A stretch of DNA of 17,367 nt from Lysobacteraceae bacterium (GCA_027483745.1 JAIXTZ010000143.1:1-17367), one strand, 5' to 3'. Shown: positions 1 through 9,139, counted from the first letter of the stretch. The notes: generated from the letters alone by a model not told the origin. Numbers and translations: made by a program.

Positions 1-1764
1 AAGCGTCTCGAGTACCGCGGCTACGACTCGGCCGGCGTGGCCGTGCTGGACGGCGAACTGAAGCGCGTGCGCCGCACCGGCCGCGTGGCCGAGATGGAAG
101 CCGCCGCCGCCGCCGAAGGGCTGGCCGCGCACATCGGCATCGGCCACACGCGTTGGGCCACCCACGGTGGGGTGACCGAAGCCAACGCCCACCCGCACAT
201 CAGCGACGGCGAGCTCGCGCTGGTGCACAACGGCATCATCGAGAACCACGAGGAGCAGCGCGAGCGCCTGAAGGCGCTGGGCTACGTGTTCACCTCGCAG
301 ACCGACACCGAAGTGGTCGCGCACCTCATCCGCCACCACCTGCGCGCCAGCGGCGACCTGCTCGCGGCCACGCAGGCCGCGGTGAAGGAGCTGCGCGGCG
401 CCTATGCGCTGGCCATCATCGCCAAGTCCGATCCCTCGCGCCTGATCGCCGCGCGCATGGGCTGCCCGCTGCTGGTCGGCGTGGGCGAGGGCGAGGCCTT
501 CGTGGCGTCCGATGTCTCCGCGGTCGTGGCGCAGACGCGCCGCGTGATCTACCTCGACGAAGGCGACGTGGCGGAAGTGAAGCGCGACGGCGTGCGCGTG
601 TTCAACGCCGAAGGCGCCGCGGTGCAGCGCAAGGAGCAGGTGTCCGGCGTTTCGCTCGCCTCGCTGGAGCTGGGCCCGTACCGCCACTTCATGCAGAAGG
701 AGATCCACGAGCAGCCGCGCGCGATTGCCGATACGTTGGAACCCATCCTCGAGACCGGCTTCGTGCCCGCGCTGTTCGGGCCGCGCGGCGCGGAACTCAT
801 GGACGGGGTCGCCGGCGTGCAGATCCTCGCCTGCGGCACCAGCTACTACTCGGGCCTCGTGGCGCGCTACTGGATCGAAGCCATCGCCGGCGTGCCCTGC
901 GCCGTCGACATCGCCAGCGAATACCGCTACCGCCCGATCGTGCCGAACCCGGGCAACCTCGTCGTCACCATTTCGCAGTCGGGCGAGACGCTCGATACCT
1001 TCGAGGCATTGAAGTACGCCATCAACGAGGGCCACCATCGCACGCTGTCGATCTGCAACGTCGCCGAGAGCGCGCTGCCGCGGATGTCGGCGATGCAATT
1101 CCTGACCCGCGCGGGCGCGGAGATCGGCGTGGCCTCGACGAAGGCCTTCACCACCCAGCTGGTGGCGCTGTTTGCGCTCGCGCTGGTGATCGCCAAGGCC
1201 CGCGGCCGCCTCGATGCCTCGGCGGAAGCGGGGTACGTCGACGCCCTGCGCCACCTGCCGGGCAGCGTGCAGCATGCGCTCAACCTCGAGCCGCAGATCG
1301 CGGCGTGGGCGGAAGCGTTTGCCACCAAGGACCACGCGCTGTTCCTCGGTCGTGGCCTGCACTTCCCGATCGCGCTGGAAGGCGCGCTCAAGCTGAAAGA
1401 GATCACCTACATCCACGCCGAGGCCTATGCGGCCGGCGAACTGAAGCATGGCCCGCTCGCGCTGGTCGACGCCGAGATGCCGGTGGTGGTGATTGCGCCG
1501 AACGACGCGTTGCTTGAGAAGGTGAAGTCGAACATCCACGAAGTGCGCGCCCGCGGCGGCGAGATGTTCGTCTTCGCGGACGCCGACAGCCAATTCGGCG
1601 AGGAGGACGGCGTCCATGTGATCCGCACGCCGCGCCACGTCGGGCCGCTCTCGCCGGTCGTGCACGCGATCCCGGTGCAGATGCTGGCCTACCACACCGC
1701 GCTGGCGCGCGGCACCGACGTCGACAAGCCGCGCAACCTCGCGAAGTCCGTGACGGTGGAGTAG
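1..1764 (+). CDS. glmS: Glutamine--fructose-6-phosphate aminotransferase (isomerizing), 5'-truncated by window edge
   Basis: GlmS makes glucosamine-6-phosphate from fructose-6-phosphate and glutamine in the cytoplasm, the first step towards UDP-GlcNAc for peptidoglycan and LPS. The frame is open from base 1 ([15 protein letters not shown]) and 587 residues are visible. By comparison with the roughly 609-residue family about 22 N-terminal residues are missing, including the catalytic N-terminal cysteine. The class II glutamine amidotransferase domain shows [24 protein letters not shown] and the SQTDTEVV loop. Two SIS sugar-isomerase domains follow, with [33 protein letters not shown] and [17 protein letters not shown]. 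The C-terminus [13 protein letters not shown] is the usual GlmS ending. The next gene starts three bases after the stop codon. The identification is secure; only the start lies outside the window. Confidence 0.98.
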   Translation, partial: KRLEYRGYDSAGVAVLDGELKRVRRTGRVAEMEAAAAAEGLAAHIGIGHTRWATHGGVTEANAHPHISDGELALVHNGIIENHEEQRERLKALGYVFTSQTDTEVVAHLIRHHLRASGDLLAATQAAVKELRGAYALAIIAKSDPSRLIAARMGCPLLVGVGEGEAFVASDVSAVVAQTRRVIYLDEGDVAEVKRDGVRVFNAEGAAVQRKEQVSGVSLASLELGPYRHFMQKEIHEQPRAIADTLEPILETGFVPALFGPRGAELMDGVAGVQILACGTSYYSGLVARYWIEAIAGVPCAVDIASEYRYRPIVPNPGNLVVTISQSGETLDTFEALKYAINEGHHRTLSICNVAESALPRMSAMQFLTRAGAEIGVASTKAFTTQLVALFALALVIAKARGRLDASAEAGYVDALRHLPGSVQHALNLEPQIAAWAEAFATKDHALFLGRGLHFPIALEGALKLKEITYIHAEAYAAGELKHGPLALVDAEMPVVVIAPNDALLEKVKSNIHEVRARGGEMFVFADADSQFGEEDGVHVIRTPRHVGPLSPVVHAIPVQMLAYHTALARGTDVDKPRNLAKSVTVE

Positions 1765-1767
1765 CGC

Positions 1768-2232
1768 ATGCCGGTCGGGGTCGACCATCTGCATGCTCTC
1801 CCCGTCCTGCTTCCGGCCACGGCGGCGCTCATCTATCGGGAGTTCTGGGCGGAGAAAGACGGCTACTCCCCGGCGTACTTCGAGGAACGGCTATTGGAGG
1901 CGTCGGCCCCTGGGCGACTGCCGATTTGCCGCGTCGCGCACGAGCAGGGTGTCTTGCTGGGCACGGCCAACCTGATCGACAACGACGACGAGGCGCGCGG
2001 CCATCTTTGGCCTTGGCTGGCGGCCGTCGTGGTGGTGCCCGAGGCGCGTGGACGCGGCATCGGCGCTCTGTTGGTTTCGACGATCCTTGGTGATGCCGCA
2101 GCCATGGGCATCGACGTGCTTCATCTGGGCACCGACAAGCCCGAGTTCTACGCACGTTTCGGCGCGACGCCTCTTGAAAAGGCCCGCCCCGACCTCTTGA
2201 TCATGCGTTGCCCGACGAAGGCTCCGGAGTGA
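1768..2232 (+). CDS. GNAT family N-acetyltransferase
   Basis: This 154-residue protein fits a single GNAT domain. Beta strand 4 leads into the acetyl-CoA pyrophosphate-binding motif A, VVVVPEARGRGIGALLV, with the R/Q-x-x-G-x-G/A signature at about residues 94-100. The segment FYARFGATP near residues 130-138 matches the C-terminal GNAT motif. The acetyl acceptor cannot be read from sequence: small amines, protein N-termini and antibiotics are all possible. The ATG is three bases after the glmS stop codon, so the gene is probably co-transcribed with glmS and perhaps translated by reinitiation, but that does not show a role in amino-sugar metabolism. The sequence RGRGIGA is complete, so the enzyme is probably active. 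Confidence 0.88.
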   Translation: MPVGVDHLHALPVLLPATAALIYREFWAEKDGYSPAYFEERLLEASAPGRLPICRVAHEQGVLLGTANLIDNDDEARGHLWPWLAAVVVVPEARGRGIGALLVSTILGDAAAMGIDVLHLGTDKPEFYARFGATPLEKARPDLLIMRCPTKAPE

Positions 2233-2266
2233 ACCTCGTGGCATCGGGTCGCGGGTTGCGCGCTCG

Positions 2267-2902
2267 ATGACGATGCCCGGCTCCATGCGGTTGAATTCGC
2301 ACCTTCCCGCCATCCTCCTCGCGGTGTTCGCGATCATCTGGGGCGCCTTGGCCATCGCCCCAAAGCACCGCGCGGACTGGTGGCTGGAAAACGTGCTGGT
2401 CTTCGTCGCGATCCCGCTGCTGGTCTGGTCGTCCTCGCGCTTGCGCCTGCGGAACCTCAGCTACGTCGCGCTGTTCGTGTTCTTCGTGTTCCACGCCATT
2501 GGATCGCACTACACCTACTCCGAGGTGCCGGTCGATGCCTGGAGCCAAGCCTGGTTCGGGTTCTCGCCCGATGCGGCTTTCGGCTTCGAACGGAACCACT
2601 ACGATCGGCTCGTGCACTTCCTCTACGGCCTGCTCGCCATCCCGGCGGCGCTCGACATCGTCGATGCGCGGGCGCCCACCACGCGTCTCTGGCGATGGCT
2701 GCTGGCCGTGGGCTTCGTCACCTCGCATTCCTTGCTCTACGAACTGATCGAGTGGGGGGCTGCCGTGGTGTTCGGTGGCGATCTCCGCATGGCCTTCCTC
2801 GGCACCCAGGGCGACGTCTGGGATGCGCAGAAGGACATGGCCCTCGCCCTGCTTGGCAGCGTGATCGCGGCGACGGCGCTGTCCCTACGACCTGCGCGCT
2901 GA
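2267..2902 (+). CDS. YjdF/DUF2238 family inner-membrane protein
   Basis: A 211-residue integral membrane protein with about six hydrophobic segments, near residues 12-30, 42-55, 65-80, 118-130, 144-163 and 190-207. It carries the motifs of the DUF2238 (E. coli YjdF) family: HAIGSHYTYSEVP (76-88), RNHYDRLVHFLYG (109-121), YELIEW (159-163 region) and FLGTQGDVWDAQKDM (177-191). The conserved acidic and histidine residues in or near the membrane suggest a function beyond structure, but no biochemical role for the family is known to me. Three in-frame ATG codons (2267, 2273, 2285) precede the first membrane segment and none has a strong ribosome binding site, so the start is uncertain. The gene converges on the lacI gene with a 32-base gap, and no terminator is visible between them. 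Confidence 0.85.
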   Translation: MTMPGSMRLNSHLPAILLAVFAIIWGALAIAPKHRADWWLENVLVFVAIPLLVWSSSRLRLRNLSYVALFVFFVFHAIGSHYTYSEVPVDAWSQAWFGFSPDAAFGFERNHYDRLVHFLYGLLAIPAALDIVDARAPTTRLWRWLLAVGFVTSHSLLYELIEWGAAVVFGGDLRMAFLGTQGDVWDAQKDMALALLGSVIAATALSLRPAR

Positions 2903-2934
2903 CGGACCACCCCGCACGCCTCCTTGCGCTTCGA

Positions 2935-3951
2935 TCAGCGCGTCGGCGCCGGCCCCGTCGACTCGCGCACCTTGAGCATGTGCGGCACCCGCTGCAGGTG
3001 CGCGGGCTTGGGCTCGCGGATGTGTGCGAACAGGGCGCCCGTGGCGAGGCGACCCATGTCTCGTGTCGGCTGGTGGATCGTCGTCAGCAGCGGGAACAGT
3101 TGGCGCGAGATCGGCGTGTCGTCGAAGCCAACGACCGAGAGGTCGTCCGGAACGCGCAGACCGCGCTGGTGCGCGACGTGCAGCACGCCGGCGGCCATGT
3201 CGTCGTTGGCGGCGAAGATCGCCGTCGGCATCGGGTCCATGTCCAGCAGTCGCTGCGCGGCGGCGACGCCGGACTCGAAGGAGAACTCGCCGGCGACCTC
3301 GAGCGCGGGGTCCACCGAAATGCCGGCCTTCGCCAGCCCGCGACGGTAGCCGTCGAGGCGCCACTGACTGGCGCCATGTGCCGGATGGCCGAGCACGTGG
3401 GCGATGCGACGGTGGCCGAGTTCGAGCAGGTGCTCGACCACGCGCTCGGCGGCCGCTGGTTCGTCCATCGCGACGGCCACGCCCCCATCCTGGCGGCGCG
3501 GCGAGATGCTGGCGTAGGGCACGTCGAGCGCGGCGAGGCGCGCGAGGAGGGCGTCGGAGTCGGTCAGCGGTGGCGTCAACAGCAGGCCGTCAGGCCGTGA
3601 GTGCGCCATCAGGTCGTCGATCTCGGCGAGTAGCCCGGCTTCGTCTAGAGCGACCGGCGAGAGGATCAGGTGATACTGCTCGCTGGCGCAGGCTTCGAGC
3701 ACGCCCGAGATCACCCCCATCATGTAGTTGTCGGACGGGTTGTTGTAAACGAGCGCGATGTTGAACGAGCGGTGCCCAGCAAGACTGCGCGCGGAGGCGT
3801 GGGGCGTGTAGCGCAGGGCTTCGGCGGCCTTCAGGACGCGCTCGCGGGTTTCCGGGCGTACGTTCGGCTCCCGGTTCAGGACCCGGGAGACCGTTTTGAT
3901 CGACACGCCCGCCGCGGCGGCGACATCTTCGATGGTCGCTCGCGATGCCAT
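2935..3951 (-). CDS. LacI-family transcriptional regulator of the adjacent glucoside/glucose regulon
   Basis: A 338-residue LacI/GalR repressor. The N-terminal helix-turn-helix is at residues 5-26 ([20 protein letters not shown]), followed by the hinge-helix region [11 protein letters not shown] (about 50-60). A periplasmic-binding-protein-like effector domain then runs to the C-terminus and includes [12 protein letters not shown] and [10 protein letters not shown] chose the ATG at 3951 because the HTH starts five residues later, as is usual in the family, and an AGGAG lies about 10 bases upstream. A longer in-frame extension to 4092 would translate the operator and was rejected. The gene diverges from the sugar permease. 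Three identical palindromes of LacI-operator form lie in this cluster, one of them in its own promoter, so it probably represses itself as well as the permease, glk, GH3 and receptor genes. The effector is unknown; glucose or a glucoside is the natural guess. Confidence 0.93.
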   Translation of the reverse strand: MASRATIEDVAAAAGVSIKTVSRVLNREPNVRPETRERVLKAAEALRYTPHASARSLAGHRSFNIALVYNNPSDNYMMGVISGVLEACASEQYHLILSPVALDEAGLLAEIDDLMAHSRPDGLLLTPPLTDSDALLARLAALDVPYASISPRRQDGGVAVAMDEPAAAERVVEHLLELGHRRIAHVLGHPAHGASQWRLDGYRRGLAKAGISVDPALEVAGEFSFESGVAAAQRLLDMDPMPTAIFAANDDMAAGVLHVAHQRGLRVPDDLSVVGFDDTPISRQLFPLLTTIHQPTRDMGRLATGALFAHIREPKPAHLQRVPHMLKVRESTGPAPTR

Positions 3952-3985
3952 CCTTCGGCCACTCCTGCCTGAATCACTCGACCGC

Positions 3986-4014
3986 ACTATACGGCATGCC
4001 CTGTCGCCTGACAG
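3986..4014 (-). promoter_or_regulatory. Putative promoter of the lacI gene
   Basis: Read on the minus strand, a -35-like CTGTCA (4009-4014, 4 of 6 consensus matches) is followed after 17 bases by TATAGT (3986-3991, 5 of 6). It sits 35 bases upstream of the lacI start codon. The -35 hexamer is part of the palindromic operator at 4009-4022, which suggests autorepression. The call rests on consensus matching only. Confidence 0.5.
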
Positions 4015-4022
4015 CGTTGTCA
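4009..4022. promoter_or_regulatory. LacI-type operator O1 in the lacI/permease divergent region
   Basis: The palindrome TGACAGCGTTGTCA lies between the divergent lacI and permease genes. It is the exact reverse complement of the cores at 6448-6461 and 9141-9154. It has two TGACA/TGTCA arms around a central CG step, the usual architecture of LacI-family operators, in which the hinge helices insert at a central CpG. It overlaps the likely -35 elements of both flanking genes, so one bound repressor could block both promoters. Confidence 0.85.
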
Positions 4023-4045
4023 TCCGGCAGGGGCGGGGGCAGAAT
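4017..4045 (+). promoter_or_regulatory. Putative promoter of the sugar permease gene
   Basis: TTGTCA (4017-4022, 5 of 6 matches to the -35 consensus) and CAGAAT (4040-4045, 4 of 6 to the -10) are separated by 17 bases, and the -35 is the right arm of operator O1. The expected start site is near 4052, about 40 bases before the permease ATG. An imperfect stem with one bulge can form at 4055-4061 with 4069-4076 in the leader. Confidence 0.45.
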
Positions 4046-4090
4046 CCGGACGGGGCGACCGCATGGCGCGGCTCGCAGGGGAGACAACGC

Positions 4091-5389
4091 ATGGGTTCGA
4101 GCTATTCGCCGTCGTCGATCGACGCGGGCACCACGGGCGGCGCCACCAATCGGCGAGCGCTGGTCATCGTCACGATCCTGTTCTTCATGTGGGGATTGCT
4201 GACGTCCTTGAACGACGTGCTGATCCCGCACCTCAAGTCGATCTACACCTTGAGCTACGTGCAGGCGATGCTCGTGCAGTTCTGCTTCTTCGGCGCGTAC
4301 TTCGTCGTCTCGCTGCCGGCGGGTGGTCTGGTCAAGCGCATCGGCTACCAGAATGGTGCGGTGGCCGGTTTGCTCATCGCGGCGACGGGCTGCCTGCTGT
4401 TCCATCCGGCATCCACGAGCGGCTACGGTCTCTTCCTGTTCGCGCTCTTCGTGCTGGCGTCCGGCATCACGATCCTGCAGGTCGCGGCCAACCCCTATGT
4501 CACGCTGCTTGGTGATCCGCGCACCGCGTCCAGCCGCCTGACGCTCACGCAGGCGTTCAACTCGCTCGGAACCACCGTCGGTCCGATCTTTGGCGGCCTG
4601 CTCATCCTTGGCGGAGCCGTGCTGCTCAGCGAGGCCGAACTCGCGGCCCTCGATGACGTGCAGCTCGCCGCGCATCGCGCCGCGGAAGCCGCCACCGTGC
4701 AGGGCCCGTACCTGCTGCTCGCCGGCACCTTGCTGGCGCTCGCGGTGGCCTTCGCGTTCGTGAAGCTGCCGAAGGTAGTCCATGACGAGGCTCCGAGCGA
4801 CGGCGAATCGCGCTGGAGCGTGCTGCGCCACCGGAACCTGCTGCTCGGTGCGATCGCGATCTTCCTGTACGTCGGTGCGGAGGTGAGCATTGGCAGCTTC
4901 CTGATCAATTTCCTCGGCGAGGCGAACATCGCCGGCCTCGACCACGCCAGCGCCTCGCATTACGTCGCGTACTACTGGGGTGGCGCGATGGTGGGTCGTT
5001 TCATCGGCTTCGCCGTGATGCGAAAGGTGAGCCCCGGCCTCGTCCTCGGCTTCAATAGCGCCTGTGCGATCGCGCTGATCCTCGTCGCCGTGCTGGGCCA
5101 GGGCGCGGTGGCGATGTGGGCGATCCTCGGCGTCGGGCTGTTCAACTCGATCATGTTCCCGACCATCTTCAGCATCGCGCTGCATGGCCTGGGCCTGCGC
5201 ACGGGCCAAGGGTCGGGCGTGCTCTGCATGGCGATCGTCGGCGGCGCCCTGGTGCCGTTCGTGCAGGGCTTCGTGGCGGACAGCGCCGGCCTGCAGCCGT
5301 CGTTCGTCGTGCCGATGCTCTGCTACGGCTTCATCCTGTACTTCGGCCTGCGCTATGCGAAGGCCTTCCAGGGAAGCGCCGCGGCCTAG
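4091..5389 (+). CDS. FucP/GluP-type MFS sugar permease (probable glucose/galactose importer)
   Basis: A 432-residue major facilitator of the fucose-galactose-glucose:H+ symporter family, with about 12 hydrophobic segments. Family hallmarks are [20 protein letters not shown] in the first membrane helix (about 29-48) and [11 protein letters not shown] (133-143) followed by [18 protein letters not shown] (148-165). The first is the segment carrying substrate and proton residues in FucP; the second pair is almost invariant in GluP-like permeases. The ATG at 4091 has AGGGGAGA at 4077-4084. The longer frame opening at 3896 was rejected because it reads through operator O1 and into lacI. The gene diverges from lacI and ends tail to tail with glucokinase, sharing a CTAG stop. 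The pairing with glucokinase supports import of free glucose across the inner membrane, with galactose or fucose less likely. Confidence 0.93.
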   Translation: MGSSYSPSSIDAGTTGGATNRRALVIVTILFFMWGLLTSLNDVLIPHLKSIYTLSYVQAMLVQFCFFGAYFVVSLPAGGLVKRIGYQNGAVAGLLIAATGCLLFHPASTSGYGLFLFALFVLASGITILQVAANPYVTLLGDPRTASSRLTLTQAFNSLGTTVGPIFGGLLILGGAVLLSEAELAALDDVQLAAHRAAEAATVQGPYLLLAGTLLALAVAFAFVKLPKVVHDEAPSDGESRWSVLRHRNLLLGAIAIFLYVGAEVSIGSFLINFLGEANIAGLDHASASHYVAYYWGGAMVGRFIGFAVMRKVSPGLVLGFNSACAIALILVAVLGQGAVAMWAILGVGLFNSIMFPTIFSIALHGLGLRTGQGSGVLCMAIVGGALVPFVQGFVADSAGLQPSFVVPMLCYGFILYFGLRYAKAFQGSAAA

Positions 5390-6405
5390 GCCGTGGCGTC
5401 GCCGCTCGCGCCGCCGAGCGCGAGCGCGGCGGCACCGAGCAGGCCGGGCTGTGCATGCAGTACGGCTTGCACCGGCACGCGGGCCATGGCCTCGCTGAAG
5501 CGGCCTTTGGCTTCGAACGCCTGTCGGAAGGGGCCGGCCCGGAGCTCGTCGAGCAGCAGGGGTACGAGGCCGCCTGACAGATACACGCCGTCCCAAGCGC
5601 CGAAGGTCAGGACGAGATCCCCTGCGAAGGCGCCGAACACTTCACCGAATACGTCGATCGCTTCGAGGGCGAGGGCATCTCCGGCGCGCGCGCGCTCGGT
5701 CACCCGCTCCGGGGCGAGCGGCTCCGGCGAAGCGATGCCCGACTGCCGGGCGATGGCCCAATGCAGGTTGCTGAGTCCGCCGCCGCTGACGAGGCGCTCG
5801 TAGGACACCCGCGGGAAGCGGGTGGCGAGCTGTTCCAGCAGGGCGCGCTGGCGAGCCGTCTTCGGCGCGAACGCCGCGTGGCCGCCTTCGGAGGCGAGCG
5901 CGAAAGGCGCCGCGGACCGACGGAGCAGGGCGCCCACGCCGAGTCCGGTGCCGGGGCCGAGGATCGCGCATGTCCACTCCGGGCCTTGCAGCGGCGTCGG
6001 CGTGGGCTCGCCCAGCGGGTGGCGATCGGCGGCGGAGAGATGGGGAAGCGAGAGCGCCTGCGCGGTGAAGTCGTTGAGCAGCCGCACGTCGGACAGACCG
6101 AGGGCTTGCCGGCACTCGTTGCCGACGATGCGCCAAGGGTGGTTGGTCATCACCGCACTGTCGCCATCGACGCGGCCGGCGACCGCGAACGCGGCCCGCG
6201 TGGGGGCAGGCAGGGTCGTTTCGAGCTGGGCGACGTAGTGCCGCGCCGCGTCGATCACCGAGGCATGCTCCGTCACGCGGACGCGCGCCTCGGCCTGCAG
6301 GATCGGCGTGGCGTCGGCCTGGCGACCGGCGAGCGCGAAGCGCGCCCAGGTGCCGCCGATGTCGGCGACCAGGGCCGCGGCCGGCACCGGTTCCGTTGCG
6401 ATCAT
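5386..6405 (-). CDS. glk: Glucokinase (Glk family, non-ROK)
   Basis: This enzyme phosphorylates cytoplasmic glucose to glucose-6-phosphate with ATP. The 339-residue protein matches proteobacterial Glk. It shows the phosphate-binding loop [13 protein letters not shown] (13-25), [13 protein letters not shown] (109-121), where D112 aligns with the catalytic base Asp100 of E. coli Glk, [11 protein letters not shown] (150-160), the sugar-binding [10 protein letters not shown] (172-181), VSGGGLSNL (206-214) and a late GVYLSGGL. The start at 6405 follows GGAGA at a good distance, and the frame before it has no homology. The gene diverges from the GH3 gene across operator O2, and its stop overlaps the permease stop. 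It is the intracellular step for glucose released by the GH3 enzyme. All key residues are present. Confidence 0.95.
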   Translation of the reverse strand: MIATEPVPAAALVADIGGTWARFALAGRQADATPILQAEARVRVTEHASVIDAARHYVAQLETTLPAPTRAAFAVAGRVDGDSAVMTNHPWRIVGNECRQALGLSDVRLLNDFTAQALSLPHLSAADRHPLGEPTPTPLQGPEWTCAILGPGTGLGVGALLRRSAAPFALASEGGHAAFAPKTARQRALLEQLATRFPRVSYERLVSGGGLSNLHWAIARQSGIASPEPLAPERVTERARAGDALALEAIDVFGEVFGAFAGDLVLTFGAWDGVYLSGGLVPLLLDELRAGPFRQAFEAKGRFSEAMARVPVQAVLHAQPGLLGAAALALGGASGDATA

Positions 6406-6446
6406 GTCGTTCTCTCCGACGCTGGAGGCCGGAGTAAGCCCTATGG

Positions 6447-6462
6447 TTGACAACGCTGTCAA
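6447..6462. promoter_or_regulatory. LacI-type operator O2 in the glk/GH3 divergent region
   Basis: TTGACAACGCTGTCAA is the most symmetric of the three sites. Its 14-base core (6448-6461) is identical to operator O3 and reverse complementary to O1. It lies between the divergent glk and GH3 genes, 42 bases from the glk start codon and 68 bases from the GH3 start. Its arms double as -35 boxes in both directions, so a bound repressor would be expected to shut both genes. Confidence 0.85.
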
Positions 6463-6475
6463 TCGATGGGACAAA
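6447..6475 (+). promoter_or_regulatory. Putative GH3 gene promoter overlapping operator O2
   Basis: A perfect -35 TTGACA (6447-6452) forms the left arm of the operator. The best -10 at 17 bases is a poor GACAAA (6470-6475, 3 of 6). Because the palindrome extends to TTGACA on both strands, the minus strand also has a perfect TTGACA (6457-6462) pointing at glk, with only a weak CTTACT (6433-6438) as -10. A start site near 6482 would put the hairpin at 6487-6508 at the very 5' end of the GH3 transcript. Confidence 0.4.
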
Positions 6476-6486
6476 CGCTGCCGCGC

Positions 6487-6508
6487 GCCCGCCGGCCCTG
6501 CGGCGGGC
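6487..6508 (+). other. Stem-loop in the GH3 leader
   Basis: GCCCGCCG (6487-6494) and CGGCGGGC (6501-6508) are perfect inverted repeats of 8 bp with a 6-base loop, followed directly by TTTCGAAA. The ribosome binding site begins 10 bases further on. It could be a 5' stabilising hairpin or a weak attenuator; the three-T run is too short to call a terminator. Confidence 0.5.
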
Positions 6509-6530
6509 TTTCGAAACCGGGGAGAGTCAC

Positions 6531-9095
6531 GTGGTCGGAAACACGAAATGCAGGCGGGGCACGGGCAGTGCCGCATCGATGCTTCTGGCGCTTGGTCTGG
6601 CGGCCGCACCGGTGCAGGCCGACGATGGCGCAACGCTCGCCGGGGTCGACTCCACCGCGGTGGAGCCATCCCGATGGCCGGCGCTCACGTCGCCGATTCC
6701 GGTCGACCCCGCCCTCGAATCGCGCATCACCGCGCTGATGGCGCGGATGAGCCTCGAGGAGAAGGTGGGGCAGGTGGTGCAGGCCGACCTCGATTCGGTC
6801 ACGCCCGAGGACGTCCGCCGCTACCGCCTCGGCTCGGTGCTCGCCGGCGGTAATTCCGATCCGGGCAAGCGCTACGACGCGCCGGCGAAAGACTGGTTGG
6901 CCGCCGCGGATGCGCTGCACGCCGCGTCGATGGACACCTCCGGCGGCCACAACGCCATCCCCGTGCTGCTCGGCATCGATGCCGTGCATGGTCACAACAA
7001 CGTGGTTGGCGCGACGCTGTTTCCGCACAACATCGGCCTCGGCGCCGCGAATGACGCCGAGCTCGTGCGCCGCATTGCCCGTGCCACGGCGCTGGAGCTG
7101 CGCGCGACCGGCTTCGAATGGACCTTCGCGCCCACGGTGACGGTGCCGCGCGACGATCGCTGGGGCCGCACGTACGAGGGCTATTCCGAAGATGCGGCGT
7201 TGGTGTCGCGTTACGCGACGGCGGTCGTCGAAGGCCTGCAGGGCCGCGTTGGCGAGGACGGGTTCCTCGGCGACGGCACCGTGGTCGCCACCGCCAAGCA
7301 CTACATCGGCGACGGCGGCACGTTCGAGGGCAAGGACAAGGGCGACACCCGCGTTTCCGAGGAAGAACTGCGTGACATCCACGGTGCCGGCCACATCGCC
7401 GCGCTGGGCGCGGGCGTGCAGTCGGTGATGGCCTCGTTCTCGAGCTGGAACGGCCTGAAGATGCACGGCCACCACGGCCTGCTCACGACGATCCTCAAGG
7501 AGCGCCTCGGTTTCGACGGCTTCGTCGTCGGCGACTGGAACGGCCATGGCGAAGTGGCGGGCTGCACCGACCGCAACTGCCCGCAGTCGTTCAACGCCGG
7601 TGTCGACCTGTTCATGGCGCCGGACACCTGGCGCGACATCTACACCAACACCCTCGCTCAGGTGCGCGATGGGACGATCCCGCAGGCGCGCCTCGACGAC
7701 GCGGTGCGCCGCATCCTGCGCGTCAAGTTCCGCATGGGCCTGTTCGACGCCGGCCTGCCGTCGACGCGCGCGCACGGTGGCGACTTCGACTTGCTGGGCA
7801 GCCCGGCGCATCGCGCGTTGGCCCGCGAGGCGGTGCGGAAATCGCTCGTGCTGCTGAAGAACGAGGGTGGCCTGCTGCCGCTGAAACCGACGCAGCGCGT
7901 CCTCGTCGCCGGTGACAGCGCCGACAGCATGGCGCGCCAAGCCGGTGGCTGGACGCTGACCTGGCAGGGCACGGGCACGCGCCGCGAGGACTTCCCGAAC
8001 GCGCAGACGCTGTGGGAGGGCCTTCGTGAGCAGATCGACGCGGCCGGCGGGCAGGCCGAACTGGCCGTCGATGGCCGTTACACGACGAAGCCGGATGTCG
8101 CGATCGTCGTCTTCGGTGAAGAGCCCTACGCCGAGTTCATCGGTGACGTGACCCACCTCGGCCACCAGCTCGGCAACCCGTCCGACCTCGCGCTGATCCG
8201 CCGCCTGAAGGCGGACGGCATCCCGGTCGTCGCGGTGCTGGTCAGCGGCCGGCCGCTGTGGGTGAATCGCGAGATCAACGCGGCCGACGCCTTCGTCGCC
8301 GCCTGGTTGCCGGGCTCGGAGGGCGGTGGTCTCGCCGACGTGCTGCTCGCCGGCAACGACGGCCGCCCGCGCCATGATTTCGTTGGTCGACTCTCGTTCT
8401 CGTGGCCGCGCAGCGCGGCGCAAAGCCCGTTGAACGCCGGACAGCCCGGATACGATCCGCAGTTCGCCCTCGGCTTTGGCTTGAGCTACGCCTCGCCCGC
8501 GGCCACCCCCATGCTGTCGGAAGACTCCGGCGTGGCGAGCACGGGCGACGGCTTGCCGGAGACCCTATTCGCGCGCGGCACGGTGGCCGACGGGTGGTCG
8601 TGGTGGATCGCCGACAGCGAGCAGCGCGGACAGGCCCTTGAGCGCTTCCCGAGCGGGAACGCGGTGGCGAGCCTCGTGGCCAGCGCGGTCGACCACCGTG
8701 CCCAGGAGGACGCGCGCCGCTTTGCCTGGAAGGGCGGCGCCCGTGGCCGCGTCTGGCTGGAGGCGGCGCAGGCCGTGGATCTTCGCGCCCTGCCAGCGGC
8801 GAAACAGAACCTCGTGCTGACGCTGCGGGTAACGGGGTCTTCCGCACCGCAGGTGCCGGTGCGCCTTGGCGTGGCCGGCTCGTCGCTGGCGCTCGACCCG
8901 CTGTTGGCGTCGCTGGTGCCCGGCGAGTGGCGGGAGGTCTCGATTCCGCTGGCGTGCTTCAGCCGCATCGGTGCGCCGCTGAGCGCGGTGCGCCGCGTCG
9001 TCGAGATCGATACCGAGGGTCCCCTCGACCTGGCGGTGTCCCGCGTGGCCTTCGGCCCCGCCGCGACGACGACCCTGGCCTGCGACCGCGACTAG
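6531..9095 (+). CDS. Secreted glycoside hydrolase family 3 exo-beta-glucosidase (ExoP-like)
   Basis: An 854-residue GH3 enzyme expected to release glucose from the non-reducing ends of beta-glucans or beta-glucosides in the periplasm. A signal peptide is visible: KCRR, a hydrophobic core MLLALGLAAAP, and a probable cut after VQA at residue 30. The catalytic barrel has DRWGRTYEGYSED and AKHYIGDGG, and GFDGFVVGDWNGH contains the likely nucleophile D335. The second domain has VVFGEEPYAEFIGD, where E530 matches the acid/base position of barley ExoI-type enzymes. After about residue 660 there is an extra beta-rich C-terminal domain like that of the marine exo-glucanase ExoP. The start is a GTG at 6531 with GGGGAGAG just upstream; an alternative TTG at 6447 lies inside the operator and was rejected. 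The exact linkage (1,3 or 1,4) cannot be read from sequence. The receptor gene follows 157 bases downstream. Confidence 0.93.
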   Translation: MVGNTKCRRGTGSAASMLLALGLAAAPVQADDGATLAGVDSTAVEPSRWPALTSPIPVDPALESRITALMARMSLEEKVGQVVQADLDSVTPEDVRRYRLGSVLAGGNSDPGKRYDAPAKDWLAAADALHAASMDTSGGHNAIPVLLGIDAVHGHNNVVGATLFPHNIGLGAANDAELVRRIARATALELRATGFEWTFAPTVTVPRDDRWGRTYEGYSEDAALVSRYATAVVEGLQGRVGEDGFLGDGTVVATAKHYIGDGGTFEGKDKGDTRVSEEELRDIHGAGHIAALGAGVQSVMASFSSWNGLKMHGHHGLLTTILKERLGFDGFVVGDWNGHGEVAGCTDRNCPQSFNAGVDLFMAPDTWRDIYTNTLAQVRDGTIPQARLDDAVRRILRVKFRMGLFDAGLPSTRAHGGDFDLLGSPAHRALAREAVRKSLVLLKNEGGLLPLKPTQRVLVAGDSADSMARQAGGWTLTWQGTGTRREDFPNAQTLWEGLREQIDAAGGQAELAVDGRYTTKPDVAIVVFGEEPYAEFIGDVTHLGHQLGNPSDLALIRRLKADGIPVVAVLVSGRPLWVNREINAADAFVAAWLPGSEGGGLADVLLAGNDGRPRHDFVGRLSFSWPRSAAQSPLNAGQPGYDPQFALGFGLSYASPAATPMLSEDSGVASTGDGLPETLFARGTVADGWSWWIADSEQRGQALERFPSGNAVASLVASAVDHRAQEDARRFAWKGGARGRVWLEAAQAVDLRALPAAKQNLVLTLRVTGSSAPQVPVRLGVAGSSLALDPLLASLVPGEWREVSIPLACFSRIGAPLSAVRRVVEIDTEGPLDLAVSRVAFGPAATTTLACDRD

Positions 9096-9139
9096 TCCGT
9101 CGCGGCGTCTGGGCCCCGCGCTGCCCCCTGTCGGGGTGG

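Noticed and set aside
3896..4090. N-terminal extension of the permease by 65 residues
   Set aside because: It would translate the lacI start region and operator O1; the ATG at 4091 has a good ribosome binding site and gives the normal family N-terminus.
3952..4092. N-terminal extension of the LacI regulator by 47 residues
   Set aside because: The helix-turn-helix should be at the very N-terminus, and the extension covers the operator and promoter.
6459..8423. A 654-codon open frame antisense to the GH3 gene
   Set aside because: No domain or ribosome binding site; it lies over the conserved catalytic domain of GH3 and reads as a frame shadow.
9124..9136. Possible terminator hairpin after the GH3 gene (CCCC/GGGG)
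   Set aside because: The stem is only 4 bp and has no T run, so read-through from GH3 into the receptor operon cannot be excluded.
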